Assembly (NCBI GenBank): GCA_031264715.1
Contig: JAISDP010000004.1
Location: 1-14,829 of the forward strand
Source: Bacteroidales bacterium
Lineage (GTDB): Bacteria > Bacteroidota > Bacteroidia > Bacteroidales > UBA4181
Direction of reading: 5' to 3'
Length of the DNA: 14,829 nucleotides
Shown here: one piece after another, positions 1 to 7,353 of the stretch
How positions within the stretch are numbered: position 1 is the first letter of the stretch
Layout of the letters: each line of letters opens with the position of its first letter
The notes under the pieces: generated by a model
The model's input: only the letters and a program-made list of their open reading frames with translations
What the model was told of the DNA's origin: nothing
Database searches by the model: none
Position numbers and translations under genes: made by a program

Positions 1-54
1 CGGAATATTTGCTACTTCCGTAAAAATTACGACCTTTGTCGTCTCAAAAGAGAC
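1..54 (+). promoter_or_regulatory. purL 5' leader with short hairpins
   Basis: The 74 bases before purL hold three short perfect inverted repeats: CGGAA (1-5) with TTCCG (16-20), ACGAC (29-33) with GTCGT (38-42) around a CTTT loop, and GTCTC (41-45) with GAGAC (50-54) around an AAAA loop. The last two overlap by two bases and so exclude each other. They could belong to the end of an upstream gene's terminator or to the purL leader. No purine riboswitch core is recognisable, so a regulatory role is inference only. Confidence 0.3.
8..38 (+). promoter_or_regulatory. Candidate Bacteroidota promoter for purL
   Basis: TTTG at 8-11 is followed, after 19 bases, by GACCTTTG at 31-38. The established Bacteroides housekeeping consensus is TTTG at -33 and TAnnTTTG at -7, with about 19-21 bases between. 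The match is complete except for the first base of the -7 box. Transcription would start near position 45, leaving a leader of about 30 nt. It overlaps the short hairpins of the leader. Confidence 0.45.
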
Positions 55-74
55 ATTGACCAAAACCTCACAAC

Positions 75-3000
75 ATGATCTATTTTTTCCGTAATCAACT
101 CGAAGAGATTATTGCCGTACAAGCAGTTGACGAACTAACATCCGTCGCTGTTTCCAGGCTCGAATGGCTTTTTGGCAAAGCAACCCGCGTGGAAGCCGAC
201 GAAATAACAGGCTGGTTCGTGGGGCCGCGCCGCGAGATGATCTCCCCGTGGAGCACCAACGCCGTGGATATCACCGTAAACATGAACATACAAGGCATTG
301 TGCGTATCGAGCAGTTTGTACCCGTCGCGCCGCCCAAAGAGAAAGCCCCGTGTAACTACGACCCCATGCTGCAAGCGCTCTACGAGAATCTCACTGCCGA
401 CATCTTCACCATCGACCGGCAACCGGAACCTGTACAATATATCGACGACATCGCTGCCTATAACCAACAGGAAGGGTTGGCACTGAACGCCGACGAGATC
501 GCCTACCTCGAAGGGCTGCAACAAAAGCTGGGATGCAAGCTCACCGACAGCGAAATTTTTGGCTTCTCACAGGTGAACTCCGAGCATTGCCGTCACAAAA
601 TATTCAACGGTCAATTCATAATCGACGGCGAGGCCAAGCCGTCGTCGCTGTTTCAGATGATCAAGCGCACATCGGCTGTGAATCCCAATCGCATCGTATC
701 GGCTTACAGGGACAATTGCGCATTTATTGACGGCCCGCAAGTGGAGCGGTTTGTTCCCGAACGTGGCGACCAGCCCGGCAATTTCGGCATCCATCCCGAA
801 GAGGTGGTAATTTCGCTGAAAGCCGAAACACATAATTTCCCTACCACTGTAGAACCTTTCAACGGTGCGGCAACGGGCACCGGCGGCGAAATCCGCGACC
901 GCGTGGCTGGCGGCAAGGGAGCGCATCCGTCGGCCGGAACGGCTGTATATATGACTTCGTACCCGCGCTTCTCGGAAACGGGGCGCGTGTGGGAAAAGAT
1001 AGAATCGCGCCCGTGGCTCTACCAGTCGCCGATGGATATCCTCATCAAAGCATCGAACGGGGCAAGCGATTTCGGGAACAAGTTCGGACAGCCGCTCATC
1101 TGCGGAAGCTTGTTCACCTGCGAACATATCGAAAAGATGAAGAAATACGGGTTCGACAAGGTGATCATGATGGCCGGCGGCGTGGGCTATGGACGCAAAA
1201 GCGACAGCATGAAGGATACGCCCGAGCCGGGAGATAAGATCGTACTGCTCGGCGGCGACAATTACCGCATCGGGATGGGCGGCGGCGCCGTATCATCGGT
1301 AGCCACGGGCGAATATGCCAACGCTATCGAACTGAACGCCGTGCAACGCTCGAACCCCGAAATGCAGAAATGCGTCGTCAATGCTATCCGCGCGCTGACC
1401 GAGAGCAAGCATAACCCCATCGTATCTATTCACGACCACGGCGCCGGAGGTCACCTCAACTGCTTGTCGGAATTAGTGGAAGCTGTCGGCGGCAGGATCG
1501 ACATGAGCCGCCTCCCGATCGGCGACCCGACCCTTTCCGACAAGGAAATCGTGGGTAACGAATCGCAGGAACGCATGGGTTTGATCCTGAAGGAAAAGGA
1601 TGTGGAAACACTCCGCCGCATAGCCGATCGCGAGCGTGCGCCGATGTACGTGATCGGCGAAGCCACGGGCGACCATCGCTTTACGTTCGAAAATCCCAAA
1701 ACGGGCGAAAAACCGATCGACCTGATGCTCGACGACATGTTCGGAAACACGCCCGGAACGGTGATAACCGACAGCACCCTTCGCACGGAGTTCGAACCCG
1801 TTGTGTATGAAAAAAACAAATTGCAGGAATACCTCGAAAGCCTCCTGCAAATAGAGGCTGTGGCCTGCAAAGACTGGCTCACGAACAAGGTCGACCGTTC
1901 CGTAACGGGGCTGATTGCGATGCAGCAGACTGCCGGCGAAATCCAACTGCCACTGAACAATCTCGGCGCAGTAGCGTTCGACTACCTGGGAGTAGCCGGC
2001 ATGGCAACCTCTATCGGCCATGCGCCGGGCGTAGCGCTGATAGATGCGCCTGCCGGTTCGCGCATGGCCATTGCCGAAGCGTTGACGAATTTAGTGTGGG
2101 CGCACCTGAACGGCGGTATCAAAGCCGTATCGCTCAGCGCCAACTGGATGTGGCCATGCAGGAATCCCGGCGAGGATGCCCGCCTCTACAGCGCGGTGGA
2201 AGCAGCCTGTAAATTCGCCATCGACCTTGGCATCAATATCCCCACGGGGAAGGACTCGCTGTCGATGACCCAGAAATACCCCGACGGCGAGGTGGTTTAC
2301 TCGCCCGGCACCGTTATCATATCCACCGTGGCGCCGGTAACCGACGTTCGCAGGATCGTGCGGCCCGTCATGGATAACGACCCGGCGTCGCATCTCATTT
2401 ATATCGACCTTTCATGCTCGCCTTTCGCTCTGGGCGGAAGCAGCTTTGCGCAAATACTGGGACAAACAGGCGACACCGTTCCCGACATTGCCGACACGGC
2501 CTATTTCCTGAAAGCATTTGATGCGGTACAGCGCCTCATCGGTAAGGAGATGATTGTGGCAGGCCATGACGTATCATCGGGCGGCCTGATCACTGCGCTG
2601 CTCGAAATGTGCTTCGCCAACCGCGAGGGCGGCATGGAGACCGACCTGACAGAAATAGCCCGCGAATATGGCTGCGAAACAGATATTATCCATGTGCTGT
2701 TTGCCGAAAATCCCGCGCTGATCCTGCAAATACGCGAAGCCGACAGCGTGAAGGTACACGAAACTTTCGGGCAGGTCGGCATCAGGGCGCATACCATCGG
2801 CAAACCGATCCCGAAACGTATCATCCGCCTGTTCTGCGAAGGCGAAAAATACAAATTCGACATCGACCGGCTGCGCGACCTGTGGTTCAAAACCTCATAC
2901 CTGTTCGACTGCCGTCAAAGCGGCAAGAAATCGGCTACCGAACGATTCAGCAACTACAAATTCCAGCAGTTGGAATATAAATTTCCGGCGCACTTCAAAG

Positions 3001-3803
3001 GCTCGCTGGCGCAATATGATCTCGACCCGCGCCGCACCGTGCCTGCAGGCATCCATGCGGCCATCATCCGTGAAAAAGGCTCGCAGTGCGACCGTGAAAC
3101 AGCCTGGATGATGTACCTTGCCGGAATGGATGTGAAGGATGTGCACACCTCCGACCTGATCGACGGTCGCGAAACGCTCGACGAAGTGAACATGATTGTG
3201 TTCGTGGGCGGATTCTCCAACTCCGACGTGCTGGGCTCGGCCAAAGGCTGGGCAGGAGCCTTGCTCTATAACGAAAAGGCAAAGTCGGCGCTGGACCGCT
3301 TCTATGCACGGCCCGACACGCTGAGCCTCGGCATCTGCAACGGCTGCCAGCTGATGATCGAACTGGGCCTGATCACGCCCAGCGATGAGCAAAAGCCCCG
3401 GATGGAACACAACGACTCGCACAAGTTCGAAAGCGCTTTTGTGAACGTCACCATCCCCGAAAACAAATCGGTGATGTTGCAGTCGCTTGCAGGCTCGCGG
3501 CTTGGCATCTGGGTGGCTCACAGCGAAGGCAAATTCGTCCTGCCCCTGCCTGTGGAACATTACAACGTAGCCATGAAATACAGCTACGAGGCGTATCCGG
3601 CCAACCCCAACGGTTCGCCGCAAGGTATTGCAGCCATTTGCAGCGACGATGGCCGCCACCTGGCCATGATGCCTCATCCCGAACGTGCCGTATATCCTCA
3701 TAACTGGCCGTATTACCCGGCTTCGCGCCAGCACGACCGGATAACCCCGTGGGTGGAAGCGTTTGTAAACGCCGCGGAATGGATCGAAAAAAATAAAAGG
3801 TAA
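75..3803 (+). CDS. purL: Phosphoribosylformylglycinamidine synthase (single-chain PurL)
   Basis: This cytoplasmic enzyme converts FGAR, ATP and glutamine to FGAM, the fourth step of de novo purine synthesis. At 1242 residues it is the large single-chain form, with an N-terminal PurS-like domain, two AIRS-type halves and a C-terminal glutamine amidotransferase. Visible marks are SEHCRH near residue 169, ETHNFPTTVEPFNGAATG near 250, PTGKDSLSM near 723, the amidotransferase nucleophile elbow GICNGCQ with Cys1088, and PHPER with His1201 and Glu1203 completing the triad. The N-terminus MIYFFRNQ resembles Bacteroidales PurL as I remember it, which supports the ATG at 75. All key motifs are intact and there is no frameshift. 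The codons are GC-rich compared with the right end of the window. The methyltransferase gene follows on the same strand. Confidence 0.98.
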   Translation: MIYFFRNQLEEIIAVQAVDELTSVAVSRLEWLFGKATRVEADEITGWFVGPRREMISPWSTNAVDITVNMNIQGIVRIEQFVPVAPPKEKAPCNYDPMLQALYENLTADIFTIDRQPEPVQYIDDIAAYNQQEGLALNADEIAYLEGLQQKLGCKLTDSEIFGFSQVNSEHCRHKIFNGQFIIDGEAKPSSLFQMIKRTSAVNPNRIVSAYRDNCAFIDGPQVERFVPERGDQPGNFGIHPEEVVISLKAETHNFPTTVEPFNGAATGTGGEIRDRVAGGKGAHPSAGTAVYMTSYPRFSETGRVWEKIESRPWLYQSPMDILIKASNGASDFGNKFGQPLICGSLFTCEHIEKMKKYGFDKVIMMAGGVGYGRKSDSMKDTPEPGDKIVLLGGDNYRIGMGGGAVSSVATGEYANAIELNAVQRSNPEMQKCVVNAIRALTESKHNPIVSIHDHGAGGHLNCLSELVEAVGGRIDMSRLPIGDPTLSDKEIVGNESQERMGLILKEKDVETLRRIADRERAPMYVIGEATGDHRFTFENPKTGEKPIDLMLDDMFGNTPGTVITDSTLRTEFEPVVYEKNKLQEYLESLLQIEAVACKDWLTNKVDRSVTGLIAMQQTAGEIQLPLNNLGAVAFDYLGVAGMATSIGHAPGVALIDAPAGSRMAIAEALTNLVWAHLNGGIKAVSLSANWMWPCRNPGEDARLYSAVEAACKFAIDLGINIPTGKDSLSMTQKYPDGEVVYSPGTVIISTVAPVTDVRRIVRPVMDNDPASHLIYIDLSCSPFALGGSSFAQILGQTGDTVPDIADTAYFLKAFDAVQRLIGKEMIVAGHDVSSGGLITALLEMCFANREGGMETDLTEIAREYGCETDIIHVLFAENPALILQIREADSVKVHETFGQVGIRAHTIGKPIPKRIIRLFCEGEKYKFDIDRLRDLWFKTSYLFDCRQSGKKSATERFSNYKFQQLEYKFPAHFKGSLAQYDLDPRRTVPAGIHAAIIREKGSQCDRETAWMMYLAGMDVKDVHTSDLIDGRETLDEVNMIVFVGGFSNSDVLGSAKGWAGALLYNEKAKSALDRFYARPDTLSLGICNGCQLMIELGLITPSDEQKPRMEHNDSHKFESAFVNVTIPENKSVMLQSLAGSRLGIWVAHSEGKFVLPLPVEHYNVAMKYSYEAYPANPNGSPQGIAAICSDDGRHLAMMPHPERAVYPHNWPYYPASRQHDRITPWVEAFVNAAEWIEKNKR

Positions 3804-3845
3804 AGATTGTGGCGAAGAAGAGTACCGACAAACAAGGTTTCCGGG

Positions 3846-4907
3846 ATGAATCAAAAATTTGAAAAGGCCATTGACGCGATAGATAAAGCCAACCGGATCG
3901 CTTTTGCTCCGTTTGTATTCCAGGCGGCGCGCTCGCTCAGGAATCTCGGTATTCTGGAGGCTGTTGAAGCAGCTAAAGACGCAGGGCTGCCGGCAGAAGA
4001 GATCGAAAACCGTACCGGATTATCGCATTACGGTGTCCGGGTACTGTGCGAAGCCGGATTAGCCATTGGACTGCTGACATCAGAGGATGAGAAATACTTC
4101 CTTACCAAAACGGCGCATTTCTTCATGCACCACCCGTTCACCATTGCCAATGCCGACTTTGTCAACGATGTATGCTACAACGGACTGTTCCGCCTGGAGG
4201 ATTCTGTCAAAACCGGTAAACCCGAAGGATTGAAGGTATTCGGCGAATGGAGCACCATCTACGAAGCGCTTTCGCAACTTCCTCCCAAAGTGCGGGAAAG
4301 TTGGTTCGGGTTTGACCATTACTATTCCGATGTGTCTTTTTCCGAATGTTTGCCTCCGGTATTCGACGAAAAGCCGGAACGTTTGCTGGATATAGGCGGC
4401 AATACCGGAAAGTTCGCCTTACAGTGCCTCGGCTACAACGACCATGTACAGGTAAGCATCGCCGATCTGCCCGGTCAGCTGGAAATGGCCAAAGCCAATG
4501 CTGCTGAAACGCCCCATGCCGGAAGACTTTCGTATATCGAAACCGATTTGCTGGATGCATCACAAATCTTACCCCGCGGTTTCGACGCGATATGGCTGAG
4601 CCAGTTCCTCGACTGCTTTTCCGAAAGCGAAATAGTCTCCATCCTCACCCGTTGCGCCGCTGCAACGGATGACCATGCCAGCATCTTTATCCTGGAGCCG
4701 TTCTGGGACAGGCAACGTTTCGCCACCTCGACATTCTGCCTGATGATGACTTCACTGTATTTTACTTCTATGGCCAACGGCAACAGCCAAATGTACCGCT
4801 CCGACCTGTTCTTCTCACTGATTGAAAAAGCCGGGTTGCGTATTGAAAAAATAACGGATCACATCGGAGTAGGGCACACATTGCTGAAATGCAGGAAAAA
4901 CACATAA
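3846..4907 (+). CDS. Class I SAM-dependent methyltransferase (O-methyltransferase type)
   Basis: The predicted cytoplasmic protein has 353 residues from the ATG at 3846. An upstream in-frame TTG at 3807 would add 13 residues (WRRRVPTNKVSG), but it lies four bases past the purL stop and is less likely. The N-terminal ~110 residues look like the helical, winged-helix dimerisation domain of acetylserotonin-type O-methyltransferases (sequence marks GLSHYGVRVLCEAGL and YFLTKTAHFFM). The Rossmann half begins with the SAM-binding motif LLDIGGNTGKF, whose aspartate is residue 182, and later has an acidic strand end at DLPGQ. The later motif WLSQFLDCFSE is typical of the family. The substrate cannot be told from the sequence. 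The gene sits 42 bp behind purL and probably shares its transcript, but a purine role is not implied. Confidence 0.85.
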   Translation: MNQKFEKAIDAIDKANRIAFAPFVFQAARSLRNLGILEAVEAAKDAGLPAEEIENRTGLSHYGVRVLCEAGLAIGLLTSEDEKYFLTKTAHFFMHHPFTIANADFVNDVCYNGLFRLEDSVKTGKPEGLKVFGEWSTIYEALSQLPPKVRESWFGFDHYYSDVSFSECLPPVFDEKPERLLDIGGNTGKFALQCLGYNDHVQVSIADLPGQLEMAKANAAETPHAGRLSYIETDLLDASQILPRGFDAIWLSQFLDCFSESEIVSILTRCAAATDDHASIFILEPFWDRQRFATSTFCLMMTSLYFTSMANGNSQMYRSDLFFSLIEKAGLRIEKITDHIGVGHTLLKCRKNT

Positions 4908-4911
4908 ATTA

Positions 4912-4942
4912 TTTTTTTGTTTTTTGTTCAAAAACAAAAAAA
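4912..4942 (+). terminator. A/T-only stem-loop after the methyltransferase gene
   Basis: TTTTTTTGTTTTT (4912-4924) pairs perfectly over 13 bases with AAAAACAAAAAAA (4930-4942) around a TGTTC loop. It starts five bases after the methyltransferase stop. The stem has one G-C pair only, so it is not a classic GC-rich intrinsic terminator, but its position and the T-rich sequence on both strands make a bidirectional end-of-transcript signal plausible. Confidence 0.45.
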
Positions 4943-4974
4943 AATTTGTTTAGGTGATTTTTTACCTGCCACCG

Positions 4975-5000
4975 CTGTCAGGGTCAAAGACCGCTGACAG
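4975..5000. repeat. GC-rich hairpin made from a direct repeat
   Basis: CTGTCAGGGTC (4975-4985) pairs with GACCGCTGACAG (4989-5000) around an AAA loop, with a single bulged G. The same stretch is also a direct repeat of CCGCTGWCAGGGT with a 20-bp period (4973 and 4993), because CTGWCAG is self-complementary. No T-tract follows on either strand, so I do not call it a terminator. Confidence 0.5.
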
Positions 5001-5030
5001 GGTTGGAACGGCGCAACCTTGCACCGAGGT

Positions 5031-5100
5031 GTAGAGCAACGTTACGCTTCGATGTAGAGCAACGTTACGCTTCGATGTAGAGCAACGTTACGCTGCATCG
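5031..5100. repeat. Tandem repeat, 23-bp unit, three copies
   Basis: The unit starts GTAGAGCAACGTTACGCTTC and ends GAT. Copies begin at 5031, 5054 and 5077. The first two are identical and the third diverges after ACGCT, where it reads GCATCG. Each unit contains the palindrome AACGTT. No ORF of interest crosses it. It lies in the 346-bp intergenic region between the convergent methyltransferase and coiled-coil genes, where no gene is seen. Confidence 0.85.
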
Positions 5101-5155
5101 AGACTCAGTACAATCCGTTACGGAACGGTCAGTTTGTCGTATTCGGTTCAACCAG

Positions 5156-5217
5156 TTGGTGCAGATTTCTATTGATATGGATGCCCTGACGGGCAATGCA
5201 CAAGCGATCTGCACCAA
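5156..5217. repeat. 62-nt nested inverted repeat
   Basis: TTGGTGCAGAT (5156-5166) and ATCTGCACCAA (5207-5217) are perfect 11-bp inverted arms. Inside the 40-nt interval lies a second perfect hairpin, TGCCC (5182-5186) with GGGCA (5191-5195) around TGAC. The whole can fold as a two-stem structure. It sits 36 bp beyond the stop of the minus-strand coiled-coil gene. It could be a terminator element, a small structured RNA or a short dispersed repeat; the window alone does not decide. Confidence 0.55.
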
Positions 5218-5253
5218 AAGCGGGAAACTCTGGAATCGACGTTCGGAGTACGG

Positions 5254-6276
5254 TTAATTATCTTCCTTTTCAGGCTTGGCTGTGAACATACGGATTTTGG
5301 AGGCATTTTCGATCGCTTTCACTGCAATATCCTTGACATTGGCTTCGGCGCGATTGGCTTTGTCCGCGTGTTCCTTCAACTGAACTTGCTGCTCCTTGAT
5401 TTTTTCCTGTAATGAAACTATTATCTGGTCTTTAAGACGAATATCGGCTTCATTTTCCTTTGCCATCAACTTGATATCAAAATCGTATTTTGTCTGGAGT
5501 TGTTTAGTGACTTCGGCTTCCCTGTCTTTAAGAGCCTTGTCCAGTTTGGACGGAAATTCGGCATTATTTTTCCGGAGTTCGGCCAATTCGGATTCGGCGC
5601 TTTTCAATTCCACTTCGCGTTTGGATATTTCCTGTTCAAAACTTGATTTCTTTTCAACAAGTTCCTTTTCGAGTTGGGATTTACGGGTATCGTACTCGTC
5701 CTGTTCTTTTTGACGCTTGATTTTCAGATTATATACATATTCTTCATCTTCCCGTTTGTTACGTTTTGCCAAATCGTCGGCATATTCCTTTTCCGCCGCT
5801 TTTTGTTTCATCTTTTCGAGTTCCCACTGCGCTTTCTTATCTGCCATTTCGTTGGCAAAAGCGGTCTCCGTTTCTTTCATGGTCTTCTCGAAGCTTTCTT
5901 TTTTCTCCTTGTGAACAAGCAACATGGCTGCCAGCGAATCTGTATTGGCAGACAAAGAATATAAGTCGTCCAGCGTTTTCTTTTCCAGAGCAATAGCTGC
6001 GCGTATTTCTTCCAGTTTTCTAAATTCGCCGGTCAAACTTTGCAGCATTTCGTCCAGGGAACTACTCAGGCTCGACTTGAGACCGGTAATGTCTTTCACG
6101 ATTTCTTCGCTGGTTATTTCCGACACTTTGCTCAAAGTTTCCTTTTGCTGTTTTACTTCCTGCACCTGTTTGGGCATGTCCGACTTTGCCTGTTGGATAT
6201 CTTTTAGCAGCATTTCGTATGCCTTCAATATCTCCGCTTTTGTACTCTTTTCCGTTACTGATGTTTCCATTTCCAT
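5254..6276 (-). CDS. Cytoplasmic coiled-coil protein of unknown function
   Basis: The 340-residue protein has no signal peptide or membrane segment. Residues 1-110 are helical with mixed composition. From about 120 to 320 it is a long Lys/Glu-rich coiled coil, including the Tyr-rich segment EDEEYVYNLKIKRQKEQDEY near 176-195. It ends in a short acidic tail, KPEKEDN. Similar myosin-tail-like proteins with an EEYxY-type segment occur in many bacteria, as far as I recall, with no assigned function; a scaffold role is only a guess. The start at 6276 (MEMETS) is followed closely by a second ATG at 6270. It follows the MBL-fold gene on the same strand after 116 bp that contain a hairpin and a promoter candidate, so it may be a separate transcription unit. 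Confidence 0.8.
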   Translation of the reverse strand: MEMETSVTEKSTKAEILKAYEMLLKDIQQAKSDMPKQVQEVKQQKETLSKVSEITSEEIVKDITGLKSSLSSSLDEMLQSLTGEFRKLEEIRAAIALEKKTLDDLYSLSANTDSLAAMLLVHKEKKESFEKTMKETETAFANEMADKKAQWELEKMKQKAAEKEYADDLAKRNKREDEEYVYNLKIKRQKEQDEYDTRKSQLEKELVEKKSSFEQEISKREVELKSAESELAELRKNNAEFPSKLDKALKDREAEVTKQLQTKYDFDIKLMAKENEADIRLKDQIIVSLQEKIKEQQVQLKEHADKANRAEANVKDIAVKAIENASKIRMFTAKPEKEDN

Positions 6277-6312
6277 TATGTCGTTATTTTTATTATTTAT
6301 AAATTCAATTAA

Positions 6313-6343
6313 TTATTATACACGTTTTTATATTGTCTACAAA
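6313..6343 (-). promoter_or_regulatory. Candidate promoter for the coiled-coil gene
   Basis: Read on the minus strand, TTTG (6343-6340) is followed after 19 bases by TATAATAA (6320-6313). The -33 box and spacing match the Bacteroides consensus; the -7 box keeps only the TA and looks more like a classic TATAAT. The region down to the start codon is very AT-rich. The leader would be about 30-35 nt. Confidence 0.35.
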
Positions 6344-6356
6344 CTTTTTAAGACTT

Positions 6357-6373
6357 CCGGCATTAAGCGCCGG
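6357..6373 (-). terminator. Short GC hairpin after the MBL-fold gene
   Basis: CCGGC (6357-6361) pairs with GCCGG (6369-6373) around a 7-nt loop, about 20 bp beyond the stop of the minus-strand MBL-fold gene. A further GAC/GTC pair can close the stem outside. On the minus strand no immediate T-run follows, so termination is uncertain. Confidence 0.35.
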
Positions 6374-6392
6374 TTTTCGTCATTAAACCGCA

Positions 6393-7268
6393 TCACTCAA
6401 TTTTGCTTAATCCTTCGAAACTGATATAATGCCTGGTGATTCCCAATTCTTCCATCAGTTCGCGTATTTCCACCGTTTCGAGGGTGTGGGTGTTAAACCC
6501 GTTGCCCGCATCGTTGTTGTATACCCACGACGGGGTTGGCCAAAGACAGGCAGAGAATTTGACGGTACGGTAGAAATCCTTACTGACGCCCCGTTGCCCG
6601 TGGTGCGCCATCTGCAAATAGTCGCAATCCAAATCCTTGCGGTAAGGACCGTTCAGCAGCAAGTCACCGGATTCGAGTCCCAAGTCGGCCAGGAAGAGGA
6701 TTGATTTCTTTTTATCCCACACACGGATTGCCATGCTCGAATTGTTGTAGGGATTTACACGGATGTTTTCATTGGTAACCGTGAGAATCTTGAAGTTCAC
6801 CCCGTCGATATCCAGCTGGGCGCCGGGTGTAGCGTAATTTGTCACGGGTACGCCCAATGCCGCCAGCGCATCGTAATAGGCATTGGCTGCTGGGGCACAG
6901 TCGGGCTCGGTATCGCGGAAAGCAGGCGAAAACTCGGACTGGTACAGCTTTTTGATAACAATCCCCTGTGGCGTCTTGAGTATCTCGGTCAATGCACCGA
7001 TATGGTCGGGATGCGGATGAGTGACGAACCAGGCTTCCACCTCGTTGCCCAACGCAGCCAGAAAGCCCCGCAGGTAAGGCGCTTCTTCCTTCACCCCGCC
7101 ATCCATCACCACCACTTTACCGTTGCGTGTGAGGATGATATACGAATTGCCGATGGTGTTGATTTGCGACGGCAACTGCCAAAGGGTAAATGTGTTTTTA
7201 GCGGCTGTGGCCGGAATGATGCTGAAAAACAGTGCGATGATAAAATAGATAAAATACATTCTTTTCAT
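6393..7268 (-). CDS. Secreted MBL-fold metallohydrolase (ComEC C-terminal-like)
   Basis: The 291-residue protein starts with a hydrophobic signal peptide (residues 1-22, ending PATAA), so it is exported, probably to the periplasm. The metallo-beta-lactamase signature HPHPDH is at 84-89 and is preceded by the strand VVVMDGG. Further metal-ligand candidates are Asp195 in FLADLG and His222-His223 in AHHGQ. The segment NNSSMAIRV followed by FLADLG and HHG is the pattern of the ComEC/Rec2 C-terminal MBL domain, but the channel domain of ComEC is absent. The substrate is unknown; a phosphodiester or nucleic acid is possible by family. The ATG at 7268 (MKRMYF) has a near alternative at 7259. It lies 85 bp behind the GH99-like gene, with an inverted repeat between them. 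Confidence 0.85.
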   Translation of the reverse strand: MKRMYFIYFIIALFFSIIPATAAKNTFTLWQLPSQINTIGNSYIILTRNGKVVVMDGGVKEEAPYLRGFLAALGNEVEAWFVTHPHPDHIGALTEILKTPQGIVIKKLYQSEFSPAFRDTEPDCAPAANAYYDALAALGVPVTNYATPGAQLDIDGVNFKILTVTNENIRVNPYNNSSMAIRVWDKKKSILFLADLGLESGDLLLNGPYRKDLDCDYLQMAHHGQRGVSKDFYRTVKFSACLWPTPSWVYNNDAGNGFNTHTLETVEIRELMEELGITRHYISFEGLSKIE

Positions 7269-7290
7269 GGTGATAATATTTATTCACAAT

Positions 7291-7314
7291 CAAGTATGTT
7301 TAAATCCATACTTG
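7291..7314. promoter_or_regulatory. Perfect 8-bp inverted repeat with 8-nt spacer
   Basis: CAAGTATG (7291-7298) and CATACTTG (7307-7314) are separated by TTTAAATC. The site lies between the stop of the GH99-like gene and the start of the MBL-fold gene. It could be an operator for the MBL-fold gene (23 bp before its start) or a weak terminator of the GH gene. The low GC content of the arms favours a protein-binding site slightly. Confidence 0.4.
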
Positions 7315-7353
7315 TGCAATTTGGAAATACGATGCAATGTGTGTTTCGTGTTT

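Noticed and set aside
1..74. Purine riboswitch before purL
   Set aside because: The leader visible here is only about 30 nt after the proposed start site and contains no purine aptamer core.
3807..3845. N-terminal extension of the methyltransferase from TTG 3807
   Set aside because: The extra 13 residues (WRRRVPTNKVSG) are unlike the family start and a good ATG follows at 3846.
2895..3854. Long minus-strand ORF (319 codons) opposite purL, and many shorter antisense ORFs over 95-3831
   Set aside because: They are shadows of the GC-rich purL codons. Their translations show no recognisable domain and purL is intact on the other strand.
5396..6424. Several plus-strand ORFs rich in Phe and Ser opposite the coiled-coil gene
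   Set aside because: Lys/Glu-rich coding read in antisense gives Phe/Ser-rich frames. The coiled-coil reading is the coherent one.
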